Source: Heliocidaris erythrogramma
Lineage: Eukaryota > Echinodermata > Echinoidea > Camarodonta > Echinometridae
Direction: 5' to 3'
Assembly: GCA_025617745.1 (NCBI GenBank)
Contig: CM046853.1
Location: forward strand, 12,912,974 to 12,976,973
DNA: 64,000 nt
The position numbers were made by a program, and so were the translations under genes. The notes below the pieces were generated by a model. The model made no database searches. It saw only the letters and a program-made list of their open reading frames with translations, and was not told the origin of the DNA. Numbering within the stretch: position 1 is the stretch's first letter; each line of letters opens with the position of its first letter. Below are positions 1-10,258 of the stretch, piece after piece.

Positions 1-417
1 TTTGATGTGCTTATAGAAAGTTCCTTATATAATCTTCTATGAGATGGAAATACATATGTGCTGCATCATTTGGCCTTGAACATAGTGGAGAAACATGTAA
101 ATCTTTAGTTGATATGCACAACTGTACACAATTTATGCTAAAGCGAGCTCGGTTTACAGTAGAAATTTGATATCCAATCTCAGTTCACGTATTACATTTT
201 GAAATACTTCTAAACATTGAATGAACTCAAAATCAAAGAAAACAAATTGTATGCTATTGTGATATTTGTTTGATATAAGGAACAAATTCACACACGCTCT
301 AAAAGATGTGATAATCAGCTGCCTTGTGTCAATGAACCTGTTCGCCACATGTACCCCTCCAATAGAGGTCAGCATTCATAAACTTAACTGACATTCTATT
401 TGATGTGTGTATAACAG
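1..417 (+). other. HSP90B1 intron, 3' part
   Basis: This is the tail of an intron whose 5' exon lies outside the window. It ends in a usable acceptor (TATAACAG, AG at 416-417) directly before the first readable GRP94 exon. I see no gene or repeat in it; an opposite-strand reading frame here resembles nothing. Confidence 0.8.
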
Positions 418-607
418 GCCAAAGGATATCACCGATGATGAGTATGAGGAGTTTTACAAGTCATTCACCAAGGAGACTGAGGCACCCATGTCTAAGACTC
501 ATTTCTCAGCTGAGGGAGAGGTGACTTTCAGGTCTATCCTCTTTGTTCCTAAGAAGGCACCTAACCAGATGTTCCAGGACTATGGCAAGAAGTTTGACAA
601 CATCAAG
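418..607 (+). CDS. HSP90B1: HSP90B1 exon a: middle domain
   Basis: This exon gives 63 full codons, starting [16 protein letters not shown] and containing [17 protein letters not shown]. It is part of the middle domain that binds clients and contacts the N domain. The first base completes an arginine-type codon split by the upstream intron. The donor is AAG|GTGAGC and the exon ends in phase 0. Confidence 0.96.
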
Positions 608-3600
608 GTGAGCTGTTAGACCCTGTCCTGATCTGCCTAGACACCAAATAATAACTTACTTGAATTTGTGATTGTGACCTCAGGCTTTTATGTCCAACCA
701 GAAAATATTGTTAGAGTCGCAGGTTAATACATAAAGAACCACAAACATTTCAAAATTGAGTAGAGTTTAGATTCGGATTTTAAATTTTAAGAGTTGTATT
801 TATTTTGGACCAGTCATTTTGAGTTGTAGTTCTGAGGACATGTGAGTAAAACCCACAGAAATAAGAAGAAAACAAGTTATTCTGTGATTTAGATTTTACC
901 CTCTTGTTGCTTTCAATTGATATGATCAAATTATGAATATAAAACTAATTAAATCAGAATCTCAAAAAGGTATTTTTCAGGCTTTGTATGTATAGGTCAG
1001 GTTCAGATTTATGAAGCCTATCGCAACAATTTCCAAGATGTTCTTTTCGTTTTTTTTGTCTGTACAGCTGTATGTACGCCGTGTTTTCATCACCCATGAC
1101 TTTGAAGATATGATGCCCAAGTACCTCAGCTTCATCAAGGGTGTTGTTGATTCCGATGATCTGCCTCTCAATGTATCCCGTGAGACCCTACAACAACATA
1201 AACTACTCAAGGTCATCAAGAAGAAACTAGTCAGGAAGGTAACCTACCCTCATCTATTCATCCTTTCTTGCGAATTTCCCAGGAACATTGAATTTATTAG
1301 TTACATTGACATTCATTTTTACCCAGACAGAAAGGGTGACGAGAAAACCCACGCAAATGATAGTACTGTAAATAACCAATAAATTTGCAGCGTGCTTCCC
1401 AACATTTACATTACATAACGTCTTTGAGAGGGAAGTTTGGATCTAAATAATGTTTAGATAGAGGTGATCTATCCTTATGTTGTAAAGTGATACACTTTGT
1501 CTAAAAATATGAAAGCTCTTGAAAGCTCTTTTAAAAGTTTCAATGCCAAGAGGTCATACTGCATGCTTTAATGTAAATTTGTTTGAGAGCTTCCATCATT
1601 TAATACTAATCTAATACAACAGTTTGAACCGTCTTGCAATACCAACTATTTGGGTTGATGATAATTATCTTTTTTCCCCTGTTACCCTACTCAGACTCTT
1701 GACATGCTGAAGAAAATGGACCCTGATGAATACATGGAGAGCTTCTACAAGGAATACGGAGTCAACGTCAAGCTGGGAATCATCGAAGACCACAGCAACA
1801 GGTCCCGTCTGGCCAAGCTGGTCAGGTTCTTCTCCTCTAACTCTGACACAGAATTGACCGGTCTCCAGGATTATTTGGAACGTATGAAGGAGAAGCAGGA
1901 GGTCATCTATTTTGTTGCTGGAACCAGCAGGAAAGAGGTAAGAATAGCCTTTGAGTCAGCTCATTAAGTGCCTTTAAGAAGCATTGGCTAGTCTTTGGGA
2001 TTATAAACAAGTTTTCATTTTGTTTGGTTATTTGTTATTTGTATTGTCACATCTTGTCAAAGAAGGACGTGTAAAAAATACTTCAGATTAGCAATCAAAT
2101 TTTAGTTTGTCCTGTAAATGAGATTAAGTGATACTGATCCCATCGTTCTTATTTCCCTGTACTAATTTTATGGGATGTGATCACTTGACAAACCTTGAGA
2201 TGGTAACAAATTCCTGTCAACTCCACCACCAGGTTGAATCTTCACCATTTGTTGAGCGACTCCTGAAGAAGGGCTATGAGGTTCTCTACCTGACTGAGCC
2301 TGTAGATGAATACTGCATCCAATCCCTACCTGAGTTTGAAGGCAAGAAGTTCCAGAATGTTGCTAAGGAGGGACTGAAGATTGATGGAGAGGACTCTGAG
2401 GCAGCTAAGGAGAGGAGGGAGGAGATGGAGGCTAAGTTTGAACCCCTTCTCAAGTGGCTCAAGGATACAGCTTTGGGAGATGAGGTATGTATCCCTTGAA
2501 ATCTTGGTTGCTTACTGTACTTTTTTAGCATCAAATTGAAATGTTGCAAGTTTTTTATTAATTTTTTTGCAAGTTTATTGCAAGTACTTCATCTGTTTTG
2601 TAGGTCAAGCTTGATTTGTCATTGGTATGGCTGTGGTCGATTTATAGAAAATTGAACTTTGTATGATTCATGCAAAAACAGGCTTTGGAGAGGTATTCTG
2701 TCCTATCATTCTCTTTTCATGAAGACTCAGATATTCTAAAAACATTAAAATGTAAGTGTGATAAAGTGGATTTATGTTTACTGAATTTCAGTAGGCTTAA
2801 AATTGATAGCCTGTGTTTGTAACCCCTTTCTATGGAAATATATTTACACCCAGCTCCTGCAGAAATACTTTTTGATGTAAGAATTACAAAACGATAGATT
2901 TATATGACATCAAACTTTTCTAGAGATCTCTCAGTGAATACAGTACATTCACCATTATTATTGGTTTAATTGTTCCAATGATAAACCCATTTTGTGTCGT
3001 GAATGATATTAATGTTAAAATATTTGATTTATCAAGCCATTAATTATTGATATTCTTTTGATTTAGATCAAGGAGGCTAAGATCTCTAACCGTCTGAGTG
3101 ACTCACCCTGTGCCTTGGTTGCTAGTCAATACGGATGGTCTGGAAATATGGAGCGTATCATGAAGGCTCAGGCATATGCACAGGCTAATAATCCAAACAC
3201 AGAGTGAGTATAAATTTGTTGTGTAAACCCTTTCAATGGTGCCATTGAATTTCGTGTAACGAAGGTCCGTAGAGTTTAATGGGGGGAAAAAGGGAGTAAA
3301 TGTATTGATAAACTGAAAAAAGAGCACTTGAAAAGTTTGCAATCTACTATTATTTATAACCTTTCTTGCTTGGACTGTTTTACTTACAATAGTATGCAAA
3401 GATCCTAATACAGTTATTCGCACATGTAATTCTTCGGTGTGAATTTATAATGCAAGTGTATACGTTCTTTGAAGAAAGATTCAGAAATTCTAGTCCAAGA
3501 AAGTGACATAAGTAATCTGAAATAAGCATAATCAGTGGTATTGACATATTGCTCTAGTAGGGTATATATTTGAAATGTTGAGGCAGAGTGAAACTTTTAA

Positions 3601-6600
3601 GAGAGATGTATTTCACTCTGATATTTATTACTGGTACTCTGTATTGGCCACTTTTAGTATATACTCTATAAGAGTATAAGTTGATCTGTTGTCACACGAA
3701 GGAGCAAACGAGGGTTGCGACGTTTCGACCGCTAACTGCTAGTCTTTGTCAGGCAATGTGGACAATCGCCGTGGCAAGCGCCTTTTATACCGTAAGCTGC
3801 GTTCCGAGCGCGCCGGAACTGCCGCGCTGCTATTGGTCCGTGAAACCGACCAATCAGAAGCCGCGGACTGTGCGATCGGTGGACGGGATGCGGACTTCGG
3901 GGAAAACCCCGTCGGTGCTACTGGCGGGCTACTGGCTACTGGAGGGCGAAATGCGGACGTCGGGCGGAGGGCAACGGTAGGGGGCGCATGTCGGCGGATG
4001 GTGGGGAGCCATTCCTCCGGGATGTCAATGCCGTTATCTCTATTGATATTATTGGGGTGTAAACAGATTTGGATAGCTTCTTTAACACGCTTATCCCGCG
4101 CAATGCAACTTACCTCATCCCAATTGGGAGGGTGCTGTGCGCTCCAAGCATGCTCAGCGACTGCCGAACTATCTATGCGACGGTGCTTGACATCTCTGCA
4201 GTGTTCTAGCATTCTTTCGCTTACGGGTCTACCTGTTTCGCCGATGTAGACCTTGTCGCAAGTCCTGCATGGGATCTTGTAGACAACGCCGTCGAGTCTG
4301 CCGGGTAGCGTGGGGTCAGAACGCAGCTTACGCTATAAAAAGCGCTTGCAGCGGCGATTGTTCACATTGCCTGACGAAGACTAGCAGTTAGCGGTCGAAA
4401 CGTCGCAACCCTCGTTTGCTCCTTCGTGTGACAACAGATCAACTTATACTCTTATTGTACTACCACGATGATCATCATCTTCCGCCCTATATACTCTTTA
4501 ATTGTTAGTATGGTGATCTGTCAGAAACATTAGTTATTATGTTTTTGGGAGGGAACTTAAGTTTCTATTGTGCAGAAGTGAAACCTATGATGATGACTTT
4601 TAAACTATAGACACTAATAGCTTATCTTAGCCTGTATGCACTTAATCATGTGTAGTGTAAATCAAAAGTAGTGTAGCTCTTGTAGAGTGATTAACAACTC
4701 ATGTTTGTCCTCTCATTATCTTGCTACCTAGGTATTATGCCTCCCAGAAGAAGACCCTAGAAGTGAACCCTAGGCATCCTCTCATCAAGACACTCTTAGA
4801 GAAGGTTGAAGCCGATAAGGATGACGAGACAGCCAAGGATCTTGCCATCGTCATGTTTGAGACAGCTACCCTGCGTTCTGGTTTTGTCTTGCCCGACTCT
4901 GCTGGCTTCGCTGGTAGGATAGAGAGGATGCTCAAGATTAGTATGAACCTAGACCCTAATGAGAGGGTAAGTCAAGTCCAGGACTGAAATTTGGATGATA
5001 CATTGTTTTGTTGGGTTTACATGTAGTACTCAACATTAATCCTAAGACCATTTTGACCAATTCACAGCAGGTGGATAGATCACCCCTTCAGATCATATTC
5101 ATAGAGTGACAAAAATGATATAAACCTGAAATAAATTTGCCCAGTAAATGCTTGTGCTGTAGATCATTGGCTTTGGAATTATTACCTGATTATTAATTTC
5201 TATAAGAAATATGTAAGATGTAGTAAAGTTGTGTATGCTCTTGGAAATACAAGATTCATTAACAATATGAACAGCAGATTGAAGAGCATGGAGATCACTC
5301 TGTAGTTTATACTGTGTGCACAATTATAGAAAGAAAGGAAGATGTGGAATTTTCATAGAATTGGTAATATATTCTGAATTAAAAAAAAAAGATCTATGCT
5401 GTTTGCCATTTCTGAAGTTTGTATTCATTCAGTGTGATATATTTAAATGATGTTTGAAAAAATTGATAAATGGCAGTTCTACTTTCATTTAACATGTTGA
5501 TCTGCACCATGTGGAACATTTCAAACCTAATTGACCTTACTAAATTGTACTATGAAATTATTTTTTTTAAATTAATTAAAAGTAAATGAGTTGAAATACA
5601 TGATATAATTGGTATTCAGTGAATGAAGAAGTACAAGATCCAATCATGAATATATTTATCATTCTTTTGCTTTCAGGTGGAAGAAGAACCAGAATATGAG
5701 GATGAAGAAGAAACAGAGGAAGAGGAGGAGGAAGAAGAGGAAGAATTATCTGATGATGAAGAATATGATGATAGTGCAGATGAAACAGTAAATGAAGATG
5801 TAAGTAGCCAGTCATATATCAGTTATATCCTCACCACTTGGAAGAAGTACCTTGGACATTGGACATTGAAATAAAATATGTTGGGCATTGGTTTATGCTA
5901 TTACATTAAACACTAAAGCTAAATATGCAGCAGAAAGATATAAAACATTGAAGACATCAAAATAATGATCAAATGTTTAATTTTGGCTAACAGTAATAAA
6001 ATCATGGGTTGTAGTTAACACACAGAGCTTTGCTATTTTTTATGTGGGCTCTAATGATTTACGGGCGTCATGCGGATTCAAAACGACAAAGAGGAATTAT
6101 TTGCAAAGAGAAGAGTCCTTTGATATTCATTATGAGGTTGTAGTTAAAACTTACTGCTCATATTATTCTTCAGATTCTGAGTTAGCATGATGCTTTGCTT
6201 CCATTAATCATTTATTTCCCAGAAAAAAAACCCCCAAAACCCATTCCTGTTGGTTTGATAATACTGTAGGGCCGAGAATTTAACTATGCAAAAGGGTTTA
6301 CCATGGCAACTATACAGTCTGAATACTTTGGTCTAAACCAGTGGAATAGGGATTCTCTTAAAGGTCCCCAGAAATCCAAATGCAAGTTAATTTCTGTTGA
6401 TGTGCGGGCATGCATACAACTCATATTTTGTTATTAAAACATCTAAAGATGTTTCATAGATTTTTCAATATTTTTTGAAATATTTTTTCCCAGCCTCTTA
6501 AGCTCCACCCCCCAAAAAAGCTCCAGATCTTATTCCCGAGATGACATCATCTGCCAATCATTAGTCAGCCATACTAACATTCTACAATACAGAGTGGAAT

Positions 6601-8213
6601 GTAACTTCCCCCAGCTCAGCACATGCTCACAATAGAATTGCATGCTTTCAAACAATACCTCCTCATTACCCTTCTTTTCGTGGTGATGCTACAGCATGTC
6701 TGGCATAGCAACTCCTATGTCGGCATTGTATGCTCCATTAGAACAGATGGTTATCTCTGGCAAAGCTACATACCACTTTCTCGCCTTAGCTCACTAATGA
6801 TTGACAGATGATGTCATCTCGGGAATAAGATCTGGAGCTTTTTTGGGGGGTGGAGCTTAAGAGGCTAGGAAAAAATATTTCAAAAAATATTTAAAAATCT
6901 ATGAAACATCTTTAGATGTTTTAATAACAAAATATGAGTTGTATGCATGCCCGCACATCAACAGAAATTAACTTGCATTTGGATTTCTGGGGACCTTTAA
7001 CTTTTAGGGCATTAAAAAATCAGTTAATGGAGCATTTATGGCAATGTGAGCCATTAAATTTGAAATTATAAGTAAGTTGGAACAGGAAATCTTCAGTGAT
7101 GTTTGGTTAAAGGAGAATTACGCTCAAAAATAAAGACAATAGTGTTCAAAGGTGTTATTTATTCCTACTTGTTAGACTATATGGCTTCGCGTCAAAATAT
7201 ACGAGATCGATACGAATCAAGATTTTCTAAGCAAAATTTACCATCTGCTAGCAATATGTATCGTCTGCTAGCAGCACATGGGGGCTGCCATTTTGTTTAT
7301 GTGTACCAGAAGATCTTCTTAATCCAAATGCTCAATTGCCTTTTTCAAAATTAAAAACTCATTTGAGATTAAAAATATAGAATAGATATGTCAATTTATT
7401 TTTAAACTGAAGATTTCCTTATATATTTCTGTTGAAAATCGATATTCGCTTAATAGAAATCTATTTTCTTGATACTGGACGTATGGGACGGAGCAAATTA
7501 ATTCAAATTTTATGGATGCTTCTTCCCTGAGCATCTATAGCGGCAAACTATGCATTCACCTGCTTTCGGATAATGGACTTGAAAAGTCAGAATGCATGCT
7601 GCATATATTATGTTCTGCTCTGTTTGGCAAACCCAAGAAAATAGATTTTTGTTAAGCAAAACCAGACGATTTAAAAGTATCATTAAGATTTAATTTTTAT
7701 AATACATGTAAACACCCACTTTATATTTTTCGTCACATATGGGATTTTAGGTAATGAAGAAAATCAATTTAGGATTTGGATTCAAAATATCTTCCTGACT
7801 GGAACATTTCTCAATGGTTCATGTACAACTCCAAATCAGCAAGAAAATGGCAGCCCCCATGTAAATGAGTAGGAGACGATACCGGGTGTTGGAATATCTT
7901 TATTTACACCCTTTGCTGATATCTTATTAGAAAATGATTTAGGCCAATAAGTAGGAATATATTACACCTTCCAATATAAGTAAATTTGTAATCAGGGGTT
8001 AATTCTCCTTTAAGAACTGGTAAGGCCCTGTGCACTAAGACTTGAAGGAAAAAGGATATACTCCTTTATTGCATTTTTTTAATTTTTTGATTGTTAAATT
8101 TGATACAATGCCATTGTTATTCTCCATTCTTTAGATACCAGGTAATATCACACCCTTTTTCATCTGTATCTTTTGAATTCTTACAGATTGATGACACCCA
8201 TGATGAACTCTGA
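418..8213 (+). CDS. HSP90B1: Endoplasmin / GRP94 (ER HSP90), C-terminal 458 codons in eight exons
   Basis: This is the ER-lumenal HSP90 chaperone, which uses ATP to fold secreted and membrane clients such as integrins and Toll-like receptors. Coding segments are 418-607, 1068-1238, 1695-1937, 2233-2484, 3067-3203, 4732-4966, 5677-5799 and 8187-8213; together they give one open frame of 458 residues plus stop. All junctions are GT-AG and phases agree. The protein follows vertebrate GRP94 nearly residue for residue: late middle domain with the catalytic-arginine loop ([11 protein letters not shown]), then [16 protein letters not shown], the dimerisation domain ([20 protein letters not shown]), ETATLRSG, an acidic tail and HDEL. 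ER-type tail and sequence exclude cytosolic HSP90, which ends in MEEVD. The signal peptide and ATP-binding N domain lie upstream of the window (vertebrate protein about 800 residues). Confidence 0.97.
608..1067 (+). other. HSP90B1 intron
   Basis: This intron runs from GTGAGC to a pyrimidine-rich acceptor (TTTTTTTGTCTGTACAG). An open frame starts at 1011 inside it, but the coding sequence of the gene begins only after the acceptor at 1068. I see no repeat or other feature. Confidence 0.9.
1068..1238 (+). CDS. HSP90B1: HSP90B1 exon b: catalytic-arginine loop
   Basis: This 57-codon phase-0 exon runs from [19 protein letters not shown] to KKKLVRK. It holds the HSP90 signature [19 protein letters not shown]. 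The arginine in SRE corresponds to the middle-domain arginine (Arg380 in yeast Hsp82) that reaches the ATP gamma-phosphate, so the ATPase machinery looks intact. Donor is AAG|GTAACC. Confidence 0.97.
1239..1694 (+). other. HSP90B1 intron
   Basis: This is a plain AT-rich intron with donor GTAACC and acceptor TACTCAG. I see no repeat or secondary gene in it. Confidence 0.9.
1695..1937 (+). CDS. HSP90B1: HSP90B1 exon c: middle domain
   Basis: This 81-codon phase-0 exon starts [20 protein letters not shown] and ends AGTSRKE. It contains [18 protein letters not shown], the HSP90-family EDxxNRxRLAxLLRF block, and [14 protein letters not shown]. Acceptor is TACTCAG|ACT and donor GAG|GTAAGA. Confidence 0.97.
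2233..2484 (+). CDS. HSP90B1: HSP90B1 exon d: end of middle domain
   Basis: This 84-codon phase-0 exon contains the invariant [29 protein letters not shown] and [12 protein letters not shown] charged linker ([20 protein letters not shown]) leads into the C-terminal domain. The short preceding intron (1938-2232) ends in CACCACCAG. Donor is GAG|GTATGT. Confidence 0.97.
2485..3066 (+). other. HSP90B1 intron
   Basis: This 582-bp AT-rich intron ends in TTTTGATTTAG. I see no repeat or gene in it. Confidence 0.9.
3067..3203 (+). CDS. HSP90B1: HSP90B1 exon e: dimerisation domain
   Basis: This exon encodes [20 protein letters not shown] followed by [19 protein letters not shown]. It is the strongly conserved start of the C-terminal dimerisation domain. 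It ends in phase 2 (GA|GTGAGT); the first base of the next exon completes a glutamate codon. Confidence 0.97.
3722..3752 (-). ncRNA. Hammerhead-ribozyme-like core, left PLE arm (degenerate)
   Basis: This is the inverted counterpart of the right-arm motif. Read on the minus strand it is CTGACAA ... GAAAC, so a core G is replaced by A, which would be expected to abolish cleavage. It overlaps the last codons and stop of the GIY-YIG frame. Confidence 0.35.
3739..4332 (-). pseudogene. GIY-YIG endonuclease domain of a Penelope-like element
   Basis: The minus-strand frame is open from 4332 to the TAG at 3739-3741 with no clear start. It reads [20 protein letters not shown], then [20 protein letters not shown] and [12 protein letters not shown]. 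The [16 protein letters not shown] pattern is the GIY-YIG nuclease module attached to Penelope-type reverse transcriptases, which nicks target DNA. A proline/serine-rich stretch follows, and the last codons (LPDKD) overlap the hammerhead-like core. The whole RT part is missing, so I call it a relic, not an expressed gene. Confidence 0.82.
4371..4410 (+). ncRNA. Hammerhead-ribozyme-like core, right PLE arm
   Basis: CTGACGA at 4371-4377 and GAAAC at 4397-4401 match the two conserved boxes of a hammerhead core. They are separated by a segment that can pair GACT with GGTC. Hammerheads are known in the terminal repeats of Penelope-like elements. Stems I and III were not established, so the call is tentative. 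Confidence 0.4.
4732..4966 (+). CDS. HSP90B1: HSP90B1 exon f: dimerisation domain
   Basis: One completing base plus 78 codons: [36 protein letters not shown] and [18 protein letters not shown]. These match the GRP94 C-terminal dimer interface. The acceptor is GCTACCTAG and the donor AGG|GTAAGT. The frame stays open for six codons past the donor, but the GRP94 alignment resumes at 5677. Confidence 0.97.
4967..5676 (+). other. HSP90B1 intron
   Basis: This 710-bp AT-rich intron contains A- and T-runs near 5383 and 5562 and ends in TTTGCTTTCAG. I see no other feature. Confidence 0.9.
5677..5799 (+). CDS. HSP90B1: HSP90B1 exon g: acidic tail
   Basis: This 41-codon phase-0 exon is made almost only of glutamate and aspartate ([12 protein letters not shown] through DETVNED), including a run of ten glutamates. 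GRP94 carries a comparable acidic C-terminal extension associated with low-affinity calcium binding. Donor is GAT|GTAAGT; frame continuation past it is intron. Confidence 0.96.
6358..7000. mobile_element. 643-bp long-inverted-repeat element flanked by TTAA
   Basis: TTAA at 6358-6361 and 6997-7000 flank termini AGGTCCCCAG and its reverse complement. The arms match over about 200 bp (roughly 6360-6560 against 6797-6998), including GCATGCATACAACTC, AACATCTAAAGATGTTT and GAGATGACATCATC. The middle has no coding potential. It is a non-autonomous element in the last HSP90B1 intron; TTAA duplications fit the piggyBac or Kolobok superfamilies. Confidence 0.85.
7107..8013. mobile_element. 907-bp TTAA foldback element, copy 1
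   Basis: The ends are TTAA-AGGAGAATTA and its inverse (TTAA at 7107-7110 and 8010-8013). The two halves are largely inverted copies: GGGGGCTGCCATTTT near 7280 pairs with AAAATGGCAGCCCCC near 7845, and the inner arms share AGAAAATAGATTT-type sequence. A second copy in the same orientation lies at 34285-35178. A short open frame at 7103-7354 is an arm, not a gene. The element ends about 170 bp before the last HSP90B1 exon. Confidence 0.88.
8187..8213 (+). CDS. HSP90B1: HSP90B1 last coding exon: HDEL signal
   Basis: The exon encodes IDDTHDEL and then TGA. HDEL is recognised by the KDEL receptor and returns escaped chaperone from Golgi to ER. Vertebrate GRP94 has KDEL. The exon is too short to be found as an open frame; acceptor, phase and the acidic-exon donor place it. 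Confidence 0.95.
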   Translation: MDDTHDEL

Positions 8214-9285
8214 TGAGAAGAAAGCAAGCAAGACACCGTTGTAGATACAGATTAGAGGTGCCGCCGGGAGGAGTAACTTATCATTTGTATATCTGGATAT
8301 CAAAATGCTCTACTCGCTTGAAAGTCATTATTTGGGACTATGATATAAGAAGAGTGTGGAAATCGTCAACACTGTTTATCTTTACTCATTGGAGAAAGTT
8401 CACTAAAGCATTGAGTTAACATGGTTTGAATTACCTATGACCTGTTCCTGAAAACATTTGTATTTGTTGCAGGAAAAAATAAAAGGAATATTTCACTAAC
8501 TTTAGCATCAAAACACCCAGTTATTATTTCATATACACATGTATTTGTATCGCACTGATCACATCTAGCCATCAATAAATATATTTTTCAGACCAAATTG
8601 TTATTAAATGAAGTTTTTAATAGACTATAGAGCAGTGTTAGTTCTTATATTGTATCAAATCTATCTACACAGTTTATTCTGTGACAACACCTTGCTTCAG
8701 AAACTATTTTAAGGTGAAAGATTATTTGATTTAAATTTGTGAAAATTTATGAAATGATGCATTCTACTACCTAATACAAATAGTTCTCTTTTTTGTAATT
8801 TTGTAGATCCCATGTTTATTGTTGTGTTTTTGTCGTCTGTTCTTGTTCATGCAAAATACAAATGGAGAGAAAATCAAAGTCTACAAAGCTTGGTTGTGGG
8901 AAATGCACAATTTTGATATTTATTTATTAACACATGAAGATTATTGACAAAGCAAGGTATGAAAATACTGAGGATTCAATATTAATGGCAATATATATCT
9001 TACAGCTGTTCATGAAAGCATATTCACTTTAAAGAATAACAATACTTTGCTTGTCATATACTTTTGAAAGGAAATTCTTTGTGAACACACTTTCTCAAAT
9101 TAAATTTGGTGATTTATCTCTTCTTGCCTCTTTTTCACTTTGTCAAGAAGTCTAATACATTTCATACACTGTACTTGTGGTACTCTGTGATTTTATGTTT
9201 ATATTGTGCAAGACAATTTTAGCACAAGCTGTCTGTGGAAGGTGGAACAGAGTTTTCAATAAAATTGGAAAAAAGAATATTCTAT
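8214..9285 (+). other. HSP90B1 3'UTR with candidate poly(A) signals
   Basis: Sequence after the stop is AT-rich and has no coding frame beyond the short overlap of 8213-8419. AATAAA occurs at 8478-8483, 8574-8579 and 9258-9263. The last is followed by a TTGTTTTGTGTC stretch typical downstream of a cleavage site, so I place the main 3' end near 9.28 kb. Alternative shorter 3'UTRs are possible. Confidence 0.65.
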
Positions 9286-9888
9286 ATTTTATTGTTTTGT
9301 GTCTCAGTTATAAGCACTACTTATTATATTGATAGATAAATGTAATACAAATTTATATAACATTCTTAGGGATCAAAGGATAGAAGAAAGTAGTGTTGTG
9401 GAGTGATCCATGTGTGTAAAAAAGTATCGTTAGATATCTTTTTTTATTTGTTTAAGAAAGAAAATTTATTTACCATTATAGATGTCATTGTAACCTTAGG
9501 TGTGAGACCAAGAAGAGGGAAAAACTTTTGGTTACGTAAGGTCTTCGTGTCGAGACTGATAAAACATCTCTGAACGAGATTGGTCTTCCATACATCACTG
9601 GTTCCAATGTAATAAGCATTCCAAAAGCGTTGCTCTTGAAACACTGTCCCATATATATTTATAATGAAAATAATTTAATTACTTGGGCCAAAACCTTTGT
9701 AATTCATGACATTTTTGAAGTTCATCAAACCATTCTACCCACCTGGTCCAGCACATATTCAATATAAAACCACTCCAAAGAATACTGTTGGAAAGGGCAT
9801 CTGGTATTTAAAGAGAAAAATAAGTCTTGAAGTCCGACTGCTTCATCTTGTAAAATTTTATTTTATTTTTCACATAATCTGCATGGTA
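9286..9888. other. Intergenic sequence
   Basis: This AT-rich stretch downstream of HSP90B1 shows no supported gene, repeat or RNA. Confidence 0.7.
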
Positions 9889-10258
9889 CTCTCTTTCTCT
9901 CTTTCTCTCGCTCTTTCTCTCTCTCGCTCTCTCCTCCCTTCCCTTTTCCTCAATTACTTCATCTTTCTCAATCTCGATTTTTTTTTTTGCATCTCTCCTC
10001 TTACACTTTCTCTCGCTCTCTGTTTTTCCATCCGTGTCTCTATCAAGATTAAGACCTTGAGTAGCTTTGTTACATGTTCATTTTATTCTCGCTCGCTCTC
10101 TCTCCTCTTCCTTCCCTTTTTCCTGCCTCAATCACTTCATATTTCTCAATCTCAATTCTTTTGCATATCTCTCCTCAAATTTCTCTCGCTCTGTTGTTCC
10201 ATCCATGTCCCGAGTAGCTTAGTTACATGTTTATTTTATTCTCTCTCTGTCTCAGCTA
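9889..10258. repeat. Pyrimidine-rich tract with ~190-bp tandem duplication
   Basis: CT-rich sequence (TCTCTCGCTC motifs) in which one unit is repeated: TTCATCTTTCTCAATCTCGA near 9958 recurs as TTCATATTTCTCAATCTCAA near 10135. TGAGTAGCTTTGTTACATGT (10057) also recurs as CGAGTAGCTTAGTTACATGT. A 192-aa open frame here is only the repeat being read through. Confidence 0.8.

Larger units (their letters stand above)
3668..4487 (-). mobile_element. Penelope-like retroelement fragment with inverted arms
   Basis: This GC-rich block sits in an otherwise AT-rich HSP90B1 intron. It is flanked by the direct repeat TATATACTCT (3658-3667 and 4488-4497), a plausible 10-bp target-site duplication. Its ends form a near-perfect inverted repeat of about 137 bp (3669-3807 against 4319-4454). 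Between the arms, on the minus strand, lies the GIY-YIG endonuclease end of a Penelope-like element. No reverse transcriptase remains, so the copy is 5'-truncated with an inverted terminal piece, an arrangement known for this group. Confidence 0.82.
5800..8186 (+). other. Last HSP90B1 intron
   Basis: This 2.4-kb intron separates the acidic-tail exon from the final eight codons. It is long relative to the others because it received the two TTAA elements at 6358-7000 and 7107-8013. The remainder is plain AT-rich sequence. It ends in TTTTGAATTCTTACAG. Confidence 0.93.

Noticed and set aside
3746-4249. 167-aa + strand frame in the HSP90B1 intron
   Set aside because: It is antisense to the GIY-YIG frame of the retroelement fragment.
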